A stretch of 25,418 bases of DNA from JAZDHV01 sp043810355 (GTDB taxonomy: Archaea; Nanobdellota; Nanobdellia; Woesearchaeales; JAGVYU01), in the NCBI GenBank assembly GCA_043810355.1, contig JBDROB010000015.1, forward strand, positions 1 through 25,418, in the 5' to 3' direction. The first letter of the stretch is position 1; every line of letters begins with the position of its first letter. The notes beneath the pieces were generated by a model, which ran no database searches, was not told the DNA's origin, and saw only the letters and a program-made list of their open reading frames with translations. The position numbers were made by a program, and so were the translations under genes. Shown one piece after another: positions 1 to 7,070 of the stretch.

Positions 1-75
1 TATAGAAGTGGCACTTCTGCCACCTCTAAATTGGTTAATAATCCATTTCCTTTTCTTCTTGGTTAATTCATCCAT
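1..75 (-). CDS. Partial CDS, N-terminus only, possibly an HTH transposase/integrase-type protein
   Basis: Reading leftwards from an ATG at 75, 25 codons stay open to the window edge: MDELTKKKRKWIINQFRGG followed by RSATSI. A GGTGAT ribosome binding site (80-85) lies four bases before the ATG, which argues for a real start. The basic opening with KKRKWIINQF and GG-S-TSI resembles the first helix-turn-helix of archaeal IS481-like transposases and related DNA-binding proteins, but 25 residues cannot settle a family. It is divergent from the ribosomal cluster. It could be any HTH protein. Confidence 0.5.
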   Translation of the reverse strand, partial: MDELTKKKRKWIINQFRGGRSATSI

Positions 76-396
76 TAATATCACCAAAAAGAGTAAAATT
101 AAGAGAATATTAAAAGTGTGAACTGATTATCAAATTAAACATTATAGGGAGTTTACCACAAGGTTTATAAACCAATCCTGAATTCCTATTCTTATGATAT
201 ATATTTGAATATTACAAAATATATATCTAAATACGCAATATAAACAAGCCTGACAAGAATACCTTGATCAGTACAGTTAAATCAATATAATATGGATTAT
301 TGATATATTATATATACTGTATTCTATCAAAGTTTGTTGTGCAGTGTTGAGGTGGGTTACCGCAGGCAAAAACAAAATAATTGCGGAACGTGAACA
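76..396. promoter_or_regulatory. Divergent promoter region upstream of uL3
   Basis: No gene is visible in these 321 bases. They hold a palindromic TATA-like TTTATAAA (164-171, inside GGTTTATAAACC), a perfect 11-bp inverted repeat (196-206 with 217-227, 10-base spacer), a 7-bp inverted repeat (281-287 with 298-304, also a 10-base spacer), and a TATA-like stretch at about 303-316. If that last stretch is used, transcription would start near 337-342 and give uL3 a leader of about 55-60 nt containing a CCGCA/TGCGG stem (360-364 with 382-386). Which TATA serves which direction is not certain. Confidence 0.55.
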
Positions 397-1368
397 ATGG
401 CAAAGATTAGTGTCCCTAGACATGGAAGTATGCAGTATTGGCCAAGAAAGAGAGCCAAGTCAATAATAGCTAGAGTGAGGTCTTGGGTCATTGACAATAA
501 TACAAAACCATTGGGGTTTGCAGGTTATAAAGCAGGGATGACACATGTGATCTGTGCTAATAACCGATCATCAAAACCTAAAGCTGGCGACACTTTTTTT
601 CCGGTGACTATCATCGAATGTCCGCCATTAAAAACTGCTTCTATCAGATTCTATAAAAAAACCCCACACGGCCTAAAAATTCTATCTGAAATCTATGCAC
701 AAAACCTTGACAAGGAACTTTCAAGAAAAATCAAAATAAAAGAATCAAAAAAGAAAATAGATGATATCAAAGATTTTGATGACATTAGACTTCTTGTCTA
801 CACACAACCAAAATTGACATCAATATCAAAGAAAAAACCAGAGTTATTTGAAATTGGAATAGGGGGCAAAATAGAGGACAAGCTGAATTTTGCAAAAGAG
901 AAACTTGGAAAAGAAATTGATATAAGTGAAATATTCAAGGAAGGAATGCAAGTAGATATTCATTCTATCACAAAAGGAAAAGGAAATCAAGGACCTGTAA
1001 AAAGATTTGGAGTAGGACTGCGAAGCCATAAAGCAGAGAAGACAAAAAGAGGACCAGGTTCTTTAGGCCCTTGGAAAGCTCAAGGACATGTCATGTATAG
1101 AGTAGCACATGCAGGTCAGATGGGATTTTTCACAAGAACTGAAAGCAATAAACAGATTCTCAAAATTGGAGATAACCCTGAAAAAATAAAGATCAAAGGG
1201 GGAATTCCTCATTTTGGATTTGTAAAGAACAAATATGTACTGTTAAGAGGTTCTGTCGCAGGTCCTAAAAAAAGGCTTATCAAACTCACAATCGCAAGGC
1301 ATCCAAACAAAAAGATACCAAAAGAAGCACCAACTATTAAGTATACCAGTCTTGAATCAAAACAATGA
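397..1368 (+). CDS. rpl3: Large-subunit ribosomal protein uL3
   Basis: This protein (323 aa) is a primary 23S rRNA-binding protein that helps shape the peptidyl transferase centre. The N-terminus MAKISVPRHGSMQYWPRKRA, the FAGYKAGMTHV segment near residue 40 and the block around residues 200-245 (KRFGVGLRSHKAEKTKRGPG, SLGPW, HAGQMGFFTRTE) are typical of archaeal and eukaryotic uL3. Length matches archaeal members. It opens the cluster, as in most archaea. The start follows a weak GTGA motif (390-393); a GAGGTG (349-354) further up seems too distant. The next gene, uL4, follows after 78 bases holding leader-element copy 1. Confidence 0.97.
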   Translation: MAKISVPRHGSMQYWPRKRAKSIIARVRSWVIDNNTKPLGFAGYKAGMTHVICANNRSSKPKAGDTFFPVTIIECPPLKTASIRFYKKTPHGLKILSEIYAQNLDKELSRKIKIKESKKKIDDIKDFDDIRLLVYTQPKLTSISKKKPELFEIGIGGKIEDKLNFAKEKLGKEIDISEIFKEGMQVDIHSITKGKGNQGPVKRFGVGLRSHKAEKTKRGPGSLGPWKAQGHVMYRVAHAGQMGFFTRTESNKQILKIGDNPEKIKIKGGIPHFGFVKNKYVLLRGSVAGPKKRLIKLTIARHPNKKIPKEAPTIKYTSLESKQ

Positions 1369-1384
1369 AAATCATAATCATAAA

Positions 1385-1449
1385 AAAATGAAACAAATAA
1401 AAAAATGGGATTTTTTTAAAGTTCCATCATATTCCCAAGGTTGAAAATG
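1385..1449 (+). promoter_or_regulatory. Leader element copy 1 (before uL4): hairpin, pyrimidine tract, start context
   Basis: The hairpin arms are ATGGGATTTT (1405-1414) and AAAGTTCCAT (1418-1427), a 10-bp stem with a TTT loop that includes two G-U pairs. CATATTCCC and AAGGTTGAAAATG follow. Bases 1385-1427 are identical to 10110-10152 before eL19; a diverged copy precedes uS17. The 78-base gap is unusual in a cluster whose genes mostly abut. It may be an RNA regulatory leader or an internal promoter; the sequence alone does not decide. Confidence 0.7.
1388..1444 (+). CDS. Possible leader sORF 1 (18 aa) before uL4
   Basis: An ATG opens MKQIKKWDFFKVPSYSQG and stops at TGA, two bases before the uL4 ATG. 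The first 13 residues are identical to the sORF before eL19, and KW(D/N)FFKVP is shared with the one before uS17. No ribosome binding site is evident, but ribosomes finishing uL3 at 1368 could reinitiate. The three copies differ mostly at first codon positions, so conservation may reflect the nucleic acid rather than the peptide. No known family is recognised. Confidence 0.35.
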   Translation: MKQIKKWDFFKVPSYSQG

Positions 1450-2256
1450 AAATTAAAAATAATTGATACCAAAAATTCAGAAAAAGGAGAAATTCAATTG
1501 CCAAAGCAATTTGAAGAAGAGTCCAGACCAGATATAGTCAAGCGAGCTGTGCATTCAATATTCAGCAAGATAAGACAAAAATATGGTGCAAAACCTGATG
1601 CTGGAATGAGAGCCTCTGCAGATCTGTCAAGAAGGAGAAGAAAGTATAAGGGATCATATGGACATGGAATATCAAGAGTACCAAGAAAAATAATGAGCAG
1701 GAGAGGAACAAGGTTCAATTGGGTTGGAGCTGTAGCTCCTGGAACAGTTGGGGGAAGGAGAGCACATCCACCAAAAGCAGATAAAATTTGGGAACAAAAG
1801 ATAAACAGGAAAGAGAACAGGAAAGCAATCAGAGTCGCGATTTCAGCAACAATCAACAATGAAACTGTTAAAGAAAGAGGGCATAGCCCACCAGAAAAAT
1901 ATCCATTCATACTAGATGACTCATTTGAAAACATCAAAAAGACAAAGGAATTAATAAATATACTTAAAGCAATAGGCCTTGAGAAAGAGCTTGAAAGAGC
2001 ATCAATAAAAAGAGTAAGGGCTGGAAAAGGAAAGCTTAGAGGAAGGAGATACAAAAAAGCAATCGGCCCTCTAATAGTTGTATCAAAGGAATGTGAACTA
2101 AAGAATGCAGTATCAAACATACCTGGACTAGAATCAATAGATGTCAAGAAGTTGAATGCAAAAATCTTGGCGCCAGGAGCAATACCAGGCAGGTTGACAC
2201 TATTTACGAAATCATCAATTGAAAAGATGGAAAAGGAGAAATTATTCAATAATTAA
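1447..2256 (+). CDS. rpl4: Large-subunit ribosomal protein uL4
   Basis: uL4 (269 aa) lines the peptide exit tunnel. The archaeal/eukaryotic form is recognised by RRRRKYKGSYGHGISRVPRK and the loop region WVGAVAPGTVGGRRAHPPKA at about residues 70-120, then KGKLRGRRYKKAIGPLIVV near residue 200. I chose ATG 1447, which follows AAGGTTGAAA; a TTG at 1441 in the same frame would add two residues and seems less likely. It sits directly downstream of leader-element copy 1. Bacterial L4 autoregulates its operon, which makes the leader noteworthy, but no such role is shown here. Confidence 0.96.
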   Translation: MKLKIIDTKNSEKGEIQLPKQFEEESRPDIVKRAVHSIFSKIRQKYGAKPDAGMRASADLSRRRRKYKGSYGHGISRVPRKIMSRRGTRFNWVGAVAPGTVGGRRAHPPKADKIWEQKINRKENRKAIRVAISATINNETVKERGHSPPEKYPFILDDSFENIKKTKELINILKAIGLEKELERASIKRVRAGKGKLRGRRYKKAIGPLIVVSKECELKNAVSNIPGLESIDVKKLNAKILAPGAIPGRLTLFTKSSIEKMEKEKLFNN

Positions 2257-2266
2257 GAGACATAAA

Positions 2267-2533
2267 ATGGTAAAAAAATCCGATACTATTATCAAATACC
2301 CATTATCCACAGAAAAATCATTGAGGTTGATGGAATCTGAGAACAAACTGATATTCATAGTCTCACTTGACTCAAAAAAACAGGAGATAAAGAAGGCAAT
2401 TGAAGAAATGTTCAATGTCAAAGTAGAAAAAGTAAATACTCTGGTCGACAACAAAGGCAGAAAAAGAGCATATATCAAATTCAACAGTGAAACTCCAGCC
2501 ATTGATGTAGCAACAAACATGGGGATAATGTAA
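2267..2533 (+). CDS. rpl23: Large-subunit ribosomal protein uL23
   Basis: uL23 (88 aa) binds 23S rRNA at the tunnel exit, where SRP and SecY dock. IKYPLSTEKSLRLMESENKL at the N-terminus and VEKVNTLVDNKGRKRAYIKF in the second half are diagnostic. I start at ATG 2267 (MVKKSDTIIKYP). A longer frame from 2219 would overlap the end of uL4 by 38 bases and adds residues that do not look like uL23. Ten bases separate it from uL4, so the two are probably co-transcribed. Confidence 0.95.
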   Translation: MVKKSDTIIKYPLSTEKSLRLMESENKLIFIVSLDSKKQEIKKAIEEMFNVKVEKVNTLVDNKGRKRAYIKFNSETPAIDVATNMGIM

Positions 2534-2588
2534 TCACAATTATGCAGTTATGATCAATTAATATTAAGGATAGATAAACAAAACCAAA

Positions 2589-3305
2589 ATGGGAAAAACA
2601 TTAATACATCAAGCAAGAGGAAAAGGATCTCCAAGATACACTTCCCCTAGTTTCAGATTCAAAGGAAGTGTGAACCATAAGAGAGTGATGAAAAATGAAG
2701 AGACCTTAAAGGGAACAGTCCAAGATATAATCAATTGCCAAGGACACACTGCACCTTTAATGAAAATAAAATATCAAGATAACCAAGAAATCCTTCAAAT
2801 CGCCTGCGAGGGAATAAGAGTAGGTGAAGAGGTCCATTCTGGAGAGAAATCACCAATAAAATCAGGAAATGTCCTGCCATTAAAAAATATTCCAGAAGGA
2901 ACATTAATCTATAATATTGAACTGAAACCAGGAGATGGTGGAAAACTGATAAGGACTTCAGGAACCTTCGGAAAAGTAATAACAAAATTATCTGATAAAG
3001 TAATAATAATACTACCTTCAAAAAAAGAAAAGACATTGCTTCCAGACTGCAGAGCAGTTATTGGAAAAATTGCTGGAGGAGGAAGACCTGACAAACCATT
3101 ATACAAAGCAGGCAATAATTATTTCAAGATGAGAGCAAGGAAAAAATTATATCCATCAGTCAGCGGGACATCTCAAAATTCAGTTGACCATCCATTTGGA
3201 GGAACAACCAGTTCCCATAAAGGAAGGCCAACAGTAGCTCCAAGATTTGCACCTGCAGGCAGAAATGTCGGAAAGATCAGCCCAAGGAGAACAGGCAGGA
3301 GATAA
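2589..3305 (+). CDS. rpl2: Large-subunit ribosomal protein uL2
   Basis: uL2 (238 aa) is needed for subunit association and peptidyl transferase activity. It has the archaeal/eukaryotic opening MGKTLIHQARGKGSPRYTSP, the Gly-rich block RAVIGKIAGGGRPDKPLYKA at about residues 155-175, and the conserved C-terminal signature SVDHPFGG with a His-Pro-Phe core near residue 200, followed by PRFAPAGRNVG. A 55-base gap before it contains no recognisable site. uS19 follows after 12 bases. Confidence 0.97.
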   Translation: MGKTLIHQARGKGSPRYTSPSFRFKGSVNHKRVMKNEETLKGTVQDIINCQGHTAPLMKIKYQDNQEILQIACEGIRVGEEVHSGEKSPIKSGNVLPLKNIPEGTLIYNIELKPGDGGKLIRTSGTFGKVITKLSDKVIIILPSKKEKTLLPDCRAVIGKIAGGGRPDKPLYKAGNNYFKMRARKKLYPSVSGTSQNSVDHPFGGTTSSHKGRPTVAPRFAPAGRNVGKISPRRTGRR

Positions 3306-3317
3306 AGGTAAAACAAA

Positions 3318-3701
3318 ATGGCAAAAAAAGAATTTTCATTTTATGGAAAAACACTTGAAGAACTAAAAAAAATGAGCATGAATGAATTTATGGATGTAGT
3401 TCCATCAAGACAAAAGAGAAGCCTGAAGAGGGGACTAACTGATCAGCAAAAAATACTACTCAAAAAGATCAAATCAGGGAAAAAAGAGATAAAAACCCAT
3501 GTGAGGGATATGGTAATACTTCCTGTAATGGAAGGATTAATCATCAAAATATACAAGGGAAACTCATTCCAGACTGTCAGAATAATGCCAGAGATGATTG
3601 GAAAATTTTTAGGTGAGTTCACTTACAATAGGAAGAAAGTGGAACATAGTGCACCAGGAGTTGGAGCAACAAGATCATCAGCATCAATATCAGTCAAATA
3701 A
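3318..3701 (+). CDS. rps19: Small-subunit ribosomal protein uS19
   Basis: uS19 (127 aa) is located in the head of the 30S subunit with uS13. FSFYGKTLEELKKMSMNEFM near the N-terminus and the conserved IKTHVRDMVILPVMEGL, IYKGNSFQTVRIMPEMIGKF and LGEFTYNRK blocks (residues about 55-110) identify the archaeal form. The C-terminal HSAPGVGATRSSASISVK is also archaeal-like. Length is normal for archaea. It lies 10 bases upstream of uL22. Confidence 0.97.
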   Translation: MAKKEFSFYGKTLEELKKMSMNEFMDVVPSRQKRSLKRGLTDQQKILLKKIKSGKKEIKTHVRDMVILPVMEGLIIKIYKGNSFQTVRIMPEMIGKFLGEFTYNRKKVEHSAPGVGATRSSASISVK

Positions 3702-3711
3702 GAGAAATAAA

Positions 3712-4299
3712 ATGGTCACTGCAACAAAAGAAGGAAAAAATGAGAACACTGCCAGTGCAATAGGAAGAGATCTCAAAATATCAACAAAACAATGCATTGA
3801 AATCTGCAAATTCATAAATAAAAAAAAGGTTGATGATGCCAGAAACATACTTCAAAAAGTGATTGAAAAAAAAATGGCAATCCCTTATACAAGATTCAAT
3901 GGAGATATTGGCCATAAAAGAAAAATAGGTCCTGGAAGATATCCTCAAAATGCCTCAAAGGCAATATTAAAGATGCTCAATGAAGTTGATGCTAATGCAC
4001 AATTCAAAGGACTAAATACATCACAATTAGTAATCACTCAAATAAAAGCTGATAAAGGAGCCAATCAATGGAGATTTGGAAGAAAAAGGAGAATAAAAGC
4101 AAAAAATACAATGATTACAATTGTAGCAGAAGAGAAAGGGGAGAAAAAGAAAGATAAAGCTGAGAAAAAAAATAAGGCAGAAAAAATACCTGAAGAGAAA
4201 GACAACAAGGAAGCTCAAGCTCAAGAAAAAACAAAGAAAGTAAAACATGAAAAGATTCTAAAGGAATCAGTTAAACAAAATATTGAGGATAAAAAATGA
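3712..4299 (+). CDS. rpl22: Large-subunit ribosomal protein uL22 with Lys/Glu-rich tail
   Basis: uL22 (195 aa from this start) lines the exit tunnel. Motifs include ISTKQCIEICKFINKKKVDD, the MAIPYTRFNGDIGHKRKIGP block with its GRYPQNASKAI continuation, and the C-terminal hairpin region WRFGRKRRIKAKNTMITIVA. After about residue 140 the protein becomes a low-complexity KE/KD tail of about 55 residues. I chose ATG 3712 because a start at 3613 would overlap uS19 by 89 bases and add unrelated residues. The stop overlaps the uS3 start (ATGA), which suggests translational coupling. Confidence 0.95.
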   Translation: MVTATKEGKNENTASAIGRDLKISTKQCIEICKFINKKKVDDARNILQKVIEKKMAIPYTRFNGDIGHKRKIGPGRYPQNASKAILKMLNEVDANAQFKGLNTSQLVITQIKADKGANQWRFGRKRRIKAKNTMITIVAEEKGEKKKDKAEKKNKAEKIPEEKDNKEAQAQEKTKKVKHEKILKESVKQNIEDKK

Positions 4300-5018
4300 T
4301 TGAAAGAAAGTTTGTTGCACAAAAGCTAAAAGAATTCCAAATCCAAGAATTCATTGAACAAAATCTAAAGAGAGTAGGCCATTCACACACCAAATTAGTC
4401 AAAACACCTTTAGGAGAAAAAATCATAATATTTGCATCAAGACCTGGACTTGTAGTAGGCAGAAAAGGAGAAAATATAAAAAAATTAACCAAAGTATTGA
4501 AAAAAAAGTTTAATCTTGAAAATCCTCAAATTGAAATCAGTGAGGTCACTGATCCAAATCTAGACGCCCAGATAGTGGCTGAGAGAATAGCCAATTCGCT
4601 AGAAAGATTTGGAACACAAAAATTCAAAGGAGTAGGCCATAAAACAATGAGTGATGTCATGTCAGCAGGAGCCCTTGGAGTTGAGATAATTATATCAGGG
4701 AAAATTCCAAGCGCAAGAGCAAAATCATGGAGATTTTACCAAGGATACCTGAAGAAATGTGGAAATCCTGCACTTCAAGTCAAGAGATCAACCACACAAG
4801 CACAATTAAAAACAGGAATTGTAGGAATAAAAGTGTCTATAATGCCACCAGATGCAAGACTCCCTGATAAAATCAATGTCAAATCTGAAGATGATCTGAA
4901 AGAGGATAAAAAGAAAAAAGAAGAAAAAGAAAAAGAAGAGGAAAAGCAAGAAAAAGTTAAGAAAGAATATAGGACAAAGAAAAAACAAGGAAAAAAGGAA
5001 AAGAAAGAGAAAAAATAA
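4296..5018 (+). CDS. rps3: Small-subunit ribosomal protein uS3 with Lys/Glu-rich tail
   Basis: uS3 (240 aa) is at the mRNA entry site and has helicase and proofreading roles. A KH type-2 domain is visible with the GXXG-type loop GLVVGRKGENIKKLTKVLKK at about residues 50-70. The C-terminal domain has GVEIIISGKIPSARAKSWRF and the GYLKKCG segment, then GIVGIKVSIMPPDARLPDKI. The last 40 residues are almost only K and E, unlike compact uS3 proteins. It overlaps uL22 by four bases, and uL29 follows after 12. Confidence 0.96.
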   Translation: MIERKFVAQKLKEFQIQEFIEQNLKRVGHSHTKLVKTPLGEKIIIFASRPGLVVGRKGENIKKLTKVLKKKFNLENPQIEISEVTDPNLDAQIVAERIANSLERFGTQKFKGVGHKTMSDVMSAGALGVEIIISGKIPSARAKSWRFYQGYLKKCGNPALQVKRSTTQAQLKTGIVGIKVSIMPPDARLPDKINVKSEDDLKEDKKKKEEKEKEEEKQEKVKKEYRTKKKQGKKEKKEKK

Positions 5019-5030
5019 TCATATTGTAAA

Positions 5031-5234
5031 ATGGCAAAACTCAAATCAAAAGAAATAAAGGATATGGGAGAAGGAGAATTAGACTCAAAAATAATTGAAT
5101 TCAAGAAAGAGCTTATCAAACTAAATGCTCAAATCGCAACTGGAACCATACCAAAAAGTCCAGGAGAGGTCAAGAACCTTAAAAAGAATATTGCAAGATT
5201 ATTGACAAAGAAAAATATAGGAGGTAGAAAATAA
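5031..5234 (+). CDS. rpl29: Large-subunit ribosomal protein uL29
   Basis: uL29 (67 aa) is a two-helix protein near the tunnel exit. It begins MAKLKSKEIKDMGEGELDSK, continues with a Lys-rich helix ending in LNAQIATGTIPKSPGEVKNL, and finishes with KKNIARLLTKKN. That RxxK-NIAR-type second helix is the family hallmark. Length is normal. SUI1 begins two bases after its stop codon. Confidence 0.94.
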   Translation: MAKLKSKEIKDMGEGELDSKIIEFKKELIKLNAQIATGTIPKSPGEVKNLKKNIARLLTKKNIGGRK

Positions 5235-5236
5235 TA

Positions 5237-5545
5237 ATGAGTGAAATTTGCCAAACGTGTGGATTGCAAAAGGACCTATGTGTCTGTGAAACCATAGCAA
5301 AGGAAACCCAAAAAATTGAAGTCAAAACTGTCAAAAAAACCTTTGGTAAAATGTATACAATCATCGAAGGAATAGACAGCAAAGAGATCGATCTTAAAGA
5401 CCTCGGAAAGAAACTAAAAAACAAGTTTGCTTGTGGAGGAACAACAAAAGATGGAAAAGTCGAACTTCAAGGTGACCATAAACAGAGAGTAAGGGAATTC
5501 CTTGTTGAGATGGGATTTGCAACTGAAACCATTGATATCAAATAA
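5237..5545 (+). CDS. Translation initiation factor aIF1 (SUI1 family)
   Basis: This 102-residue SUI1-family factor promotes scanning and start-codon fidelity on the small subunit. The N-terminus carries a Cys cluster (CQTCGLQKDLCVC) that could bind zinc, as in many archaeal aIF1 proteins. The core has LGKKLKNKFACGGTTKDGKV followed by ELQGDHKQRVREFLVEMGF, a clear SUI1 signature. It normally sits between uL29 and the RNase P subunit gene rnp1. Here rnp1 is missing and a 136-base leader to uS17 follows. Confidence 0.95.
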   Translation: MSEICQTCGLQKDLCVCETIAKETQKIEVKTVKKTFGKMYTIIEGIDSKEIDLKDLGKKLKNKFACGGTTKDGKVELQGDHKQRVREFLVEMGFATETIDIK

Positions 5546-5589
5546 GGTTTGAAAAATAAGATTCACACAAAAAATGAAGATTAAATTAG

Positions 5590-5685
5590 ATGAAAAGATT
5601 ACGAAATATAAAAATATTCAAAATAAAATTTATAAAAAAATGGAATTTTTTTAAAGTTCCATTTTCTTCCAAAGGTCGAAAATGA
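5590..5685 (+). CDS. Possible leader sORF 2 (31 aa) before uS17
   Basis: This is the longest of the three related leader ORFs. The N-terminal part, MKRLRNIKIFKIKF, is Lys/Ile/Phe-rich and specific to this copy; the C-terminal part, IKKWNFFKVPFSSKGRK, matches the sORF before eL19 with three substitutions in 17 positions. The TGA stop overlaps the uS17 ATG (ATGA). It lies where archaeal clusters often carry rnp1 (Rpp29), but no similarity to that protein is seen. Function and translation are unproven. Confidence 0.35.
   Translation: MKRLRNIKIFKIKFIKKWNFFKVPFSSKGRK
5629..5684 (+). promoter_or_regulatory. Leader element copy 2 (before uS17): hairpin, pyrimidine tract, start context
   Basis: Stem arms ATGGAATTTT (5639-5648) and AAAGTTCCAT (5652-5661) enclose a TTT loop. 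The fifth stem pair is A-U here and G-U in the other two copies, so pairing is kept. TTTCTTCC and AAAGGTCGAAAATG follow. A good TATA-like TTTATAAA (5629-5636) precedes the hairpin only in this copy and could set transcription starting near 5658-5660, so an internal promoter is a serious alternative to an RNA regulator. Confidence 0.7.
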
Positions 5686-6191
5686 AACAAAAAACAAAAA
5701 GCGTAGGATATGATATCAAAGCTCCTAAAGAGCAGTGCAATGACAAAAAATGCCCATTTCATTCAGATATCAAACTGAGGGGAAGACATTTTGTAGGAAC
5801 TATTATCTCAAAAGATGTAAACCATAGTGCAACAGTTGAGTGGGTTAAAAAACTATTTATAAAAAAATATGAAAGATATCAAATAAAAAGGACAAGAATC
5901 AGAGTCCACAACCCAAAATGCATTGATGCAAATGTAGGGGATAAAGTAGTATTATATGAGTGCAGACCAATCAGCAAAACAATAAATTCAGTCATTGTGA
6001 AAATAATGGGAGAGGACATAAAGTATAAACAAAAAAGAGAGATTATTGAAGATGACAAGAAAATCTCAGAAAAGGCACTTTATAGAAAAACAGAAGAAAA
6101 TATTGGGAATAAAGAGAGAGAGAAAGATCATAATACGCCTAAGAAAGATAAATCAAATAAAATTGAAGAAGATAATGATGGAGAAGAATAA
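5682..6191 (+). CDS. rps17: Small-subunit ribosomal protein uS17 with acidic/basic tail
   Basis: uS17 (169 aa) is an OB-fold protein that binds 16S rRNA early in assembly. The archaeal/eukaryotic form is shown by CNDKKCPFHSDIKLRGRHFV near residue 20, TIISKDVNHSATVEWVKKLF, YERYQIKRTRIRVHNPKCID and the VGDKVVLYECRPISKTINSV end of the core at about residue 108. Archaeal uS17 usually ends soon after this; here about 55 extra K/E/D-rich residues follow. It has leader-element copy 2 directly upstream. uL14 follows after three bases. Confidence 0.95.
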   Translation: MKQKTKSVGYDIKAPKEQCNDKKCPFHSDIKLRGRHFVGTIISKDVNHSATVEWVKKLFIKKYERYQIKRTRIRVHNPKCIDANVGDKVVLYECRPISKTINSVIVKIMGEDIKYKQKREIIEDDKKISEKALYRKTEENIGNKEREKDHNTPKKDKSNKIEEDNDGEE

Positions 6192-6194
6192 AAA

Positions 6195-6596
6195 ATGCAA
6201 TCAGTAAGCGCAAGAATCGTCAAAGGAATACCTGTTGGAAGCCAGATAAATACTTGTGATAATTCAGGAGCCAAAATTGTAAGAGTCATATCTGTAAAAG
6301 GCCATAAAACCAAAAAAGGTAAAAGGCCTGCAGCAGGAATAGGAGACCTAATACAATGCTCTGTAAAGAGAGGGAAACCAGAGATGAGAAAACAAGTTGT
6401 TTTTGCAGTTATTGTAAGACAAAAAAAAGAATATAAAAGACCAGATGGTACGAGAATAAAATTTAGTGATAATAGTGCAGTCATATTAAAAGATGATAAG
6501 GGAAATCCAAAAGGAACATTGTTCAAAGGAGCAATAGCCAAAGAGGCTACAGAAAGATGGCCTGGAATCGGAAAGATTGCAAGTATAATAGTTTAA
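6195..6596 (+). CDS. rpl14: Large-subunit ribosomal protein uL14
   Basis: uL14 (133 aa) forms part of the intersubunit bridge and the factor-binding region. INTCDNSGAKIVRVISVKGH near residue 20 and the central block RPAAGIGDLIQCSVKRGKPE are the family signature. RFSDNSAV-like sequence (IKFSDNSAVILKDDKGNPKG) and the C-terminal WPGIGKIASIIV complete it. Length is normal for archaea and there is no tail. uL24 follows after nine bases. Confidence 0.97.
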   Translation: MQSVSARIVKGIPVGSQINTCDNSGAKIVRVISVKGHKTKKGKRPAAGIGDLIQCSVKRGKPEMRKQVVFAVIVRQKKEYKRPDGTRIKFSDNSAVILKDDKGNPKGTLFKGAIAKEATERWPGIGKIASIIV

Positions 6597-6605
6597 AGGA
6601 AAAAA

Positions 6606-7070
6606 ATGAAAACTAAATTTGTAAAGACATGGAACAAGAGCACTCAACCAAGAAAACAGAGGAAATACAGATATAATGCCCCTCTTCATGTCAAACAAAA
6701 ATTTGTCAAAGTCCACCTTTCAAAAGACCTAAGAACAAAATATGGAAAGAGGGCAGCAGGACTTAGAAAAGGGGATAAAGTACTAATATCAAGAGGCCAG
6801 TTCAAGAAAAAGAGCGGGAAAGTGGAAAGAATAGATGTTAAAAGAACAAAAGTGTACATAACAGGAATTGAAATAATCAAAAGAGAAGGATCAAAATCTC
6901 TAATACCTATTGATCCAACAAATCTCATAATTCAAGAGTTGAATCTTGAGGACAAAAAAAGGATTAAAAAAATCCAGATGAAAGGATCAGTAATAGAAAA
7001 TAGGACCAGCAAGCCAAAATCTGAGGCAAAAAAAGTAGGTGAGGCAAAACTAAAAGCACAATCAAAATGA
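6606..7070 (+). CDS. rpl24: Large-subunit ribosomal protein uL24
   Basis: uL24 (154 aa) is an assembly initiator at the tunnel exit. The archaeal/eukaryotic N-terminus is KTWNKSTQPRKQRKYRYNAP followed by HVKQKFVKVHLSKDLRTKYG. The KOW motif is GDKVLISRGQFKKKSGKVER at about residues 56-75. A short K-rich tail follows residue 125. The TGA stop overlaps the eS4 ATG by four bases. Confidence 0.95.
   Translation: MKTKFVKTWNKSTQPRKQRKYRYNAPLHVKQKFVKVHLSKDLRTKYGKRAAGLRKGDKVLISRGQFKKKSGKVERIDVKRTKVYITGIEIIKREGSKSLIPIDPTNLIIQELNLEDKKRIKKIQMKGSVIENRTSKPKSEAKKVGEAKLKAQSK

Noticed and set aside
349..372. Resemblance to the T-box motif (AGGTGGGTTACCGC versus AGGGTGGTACCGCG) in the uL3 leader
   Set aside because: It has an extra base and mismatches, no specifier or terminator structure, an archaeal setting and a ribosomal protein gene downstream. 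Likely chance.
352..393. GTG-started 13-codon frame after GAGGTG before uL3
   Set aside because: The start overlaps the binding-site-like motif itself, and nothing in the peptide or its neighbours supports translation.
1494..2249. 251-codon open frame on the minus strand across uL4
   Set aside because: It is the antisense of a certain ribosomal gene; its Phe/Leu/Ser-rich product has no motif and no start signal.
3613..3711. Upstream extension of uL22
   Set aside because: It would overlap uS19 by 89 bases and adds non-family sequence; ATG 3712 is the family start.
4140..4290. KE-rich tails as possible frameshift or assembly artefacts
   Set aside because: Frames run to proper stops that abut or overlap the next gene, and the pattern recurs in many proteins.
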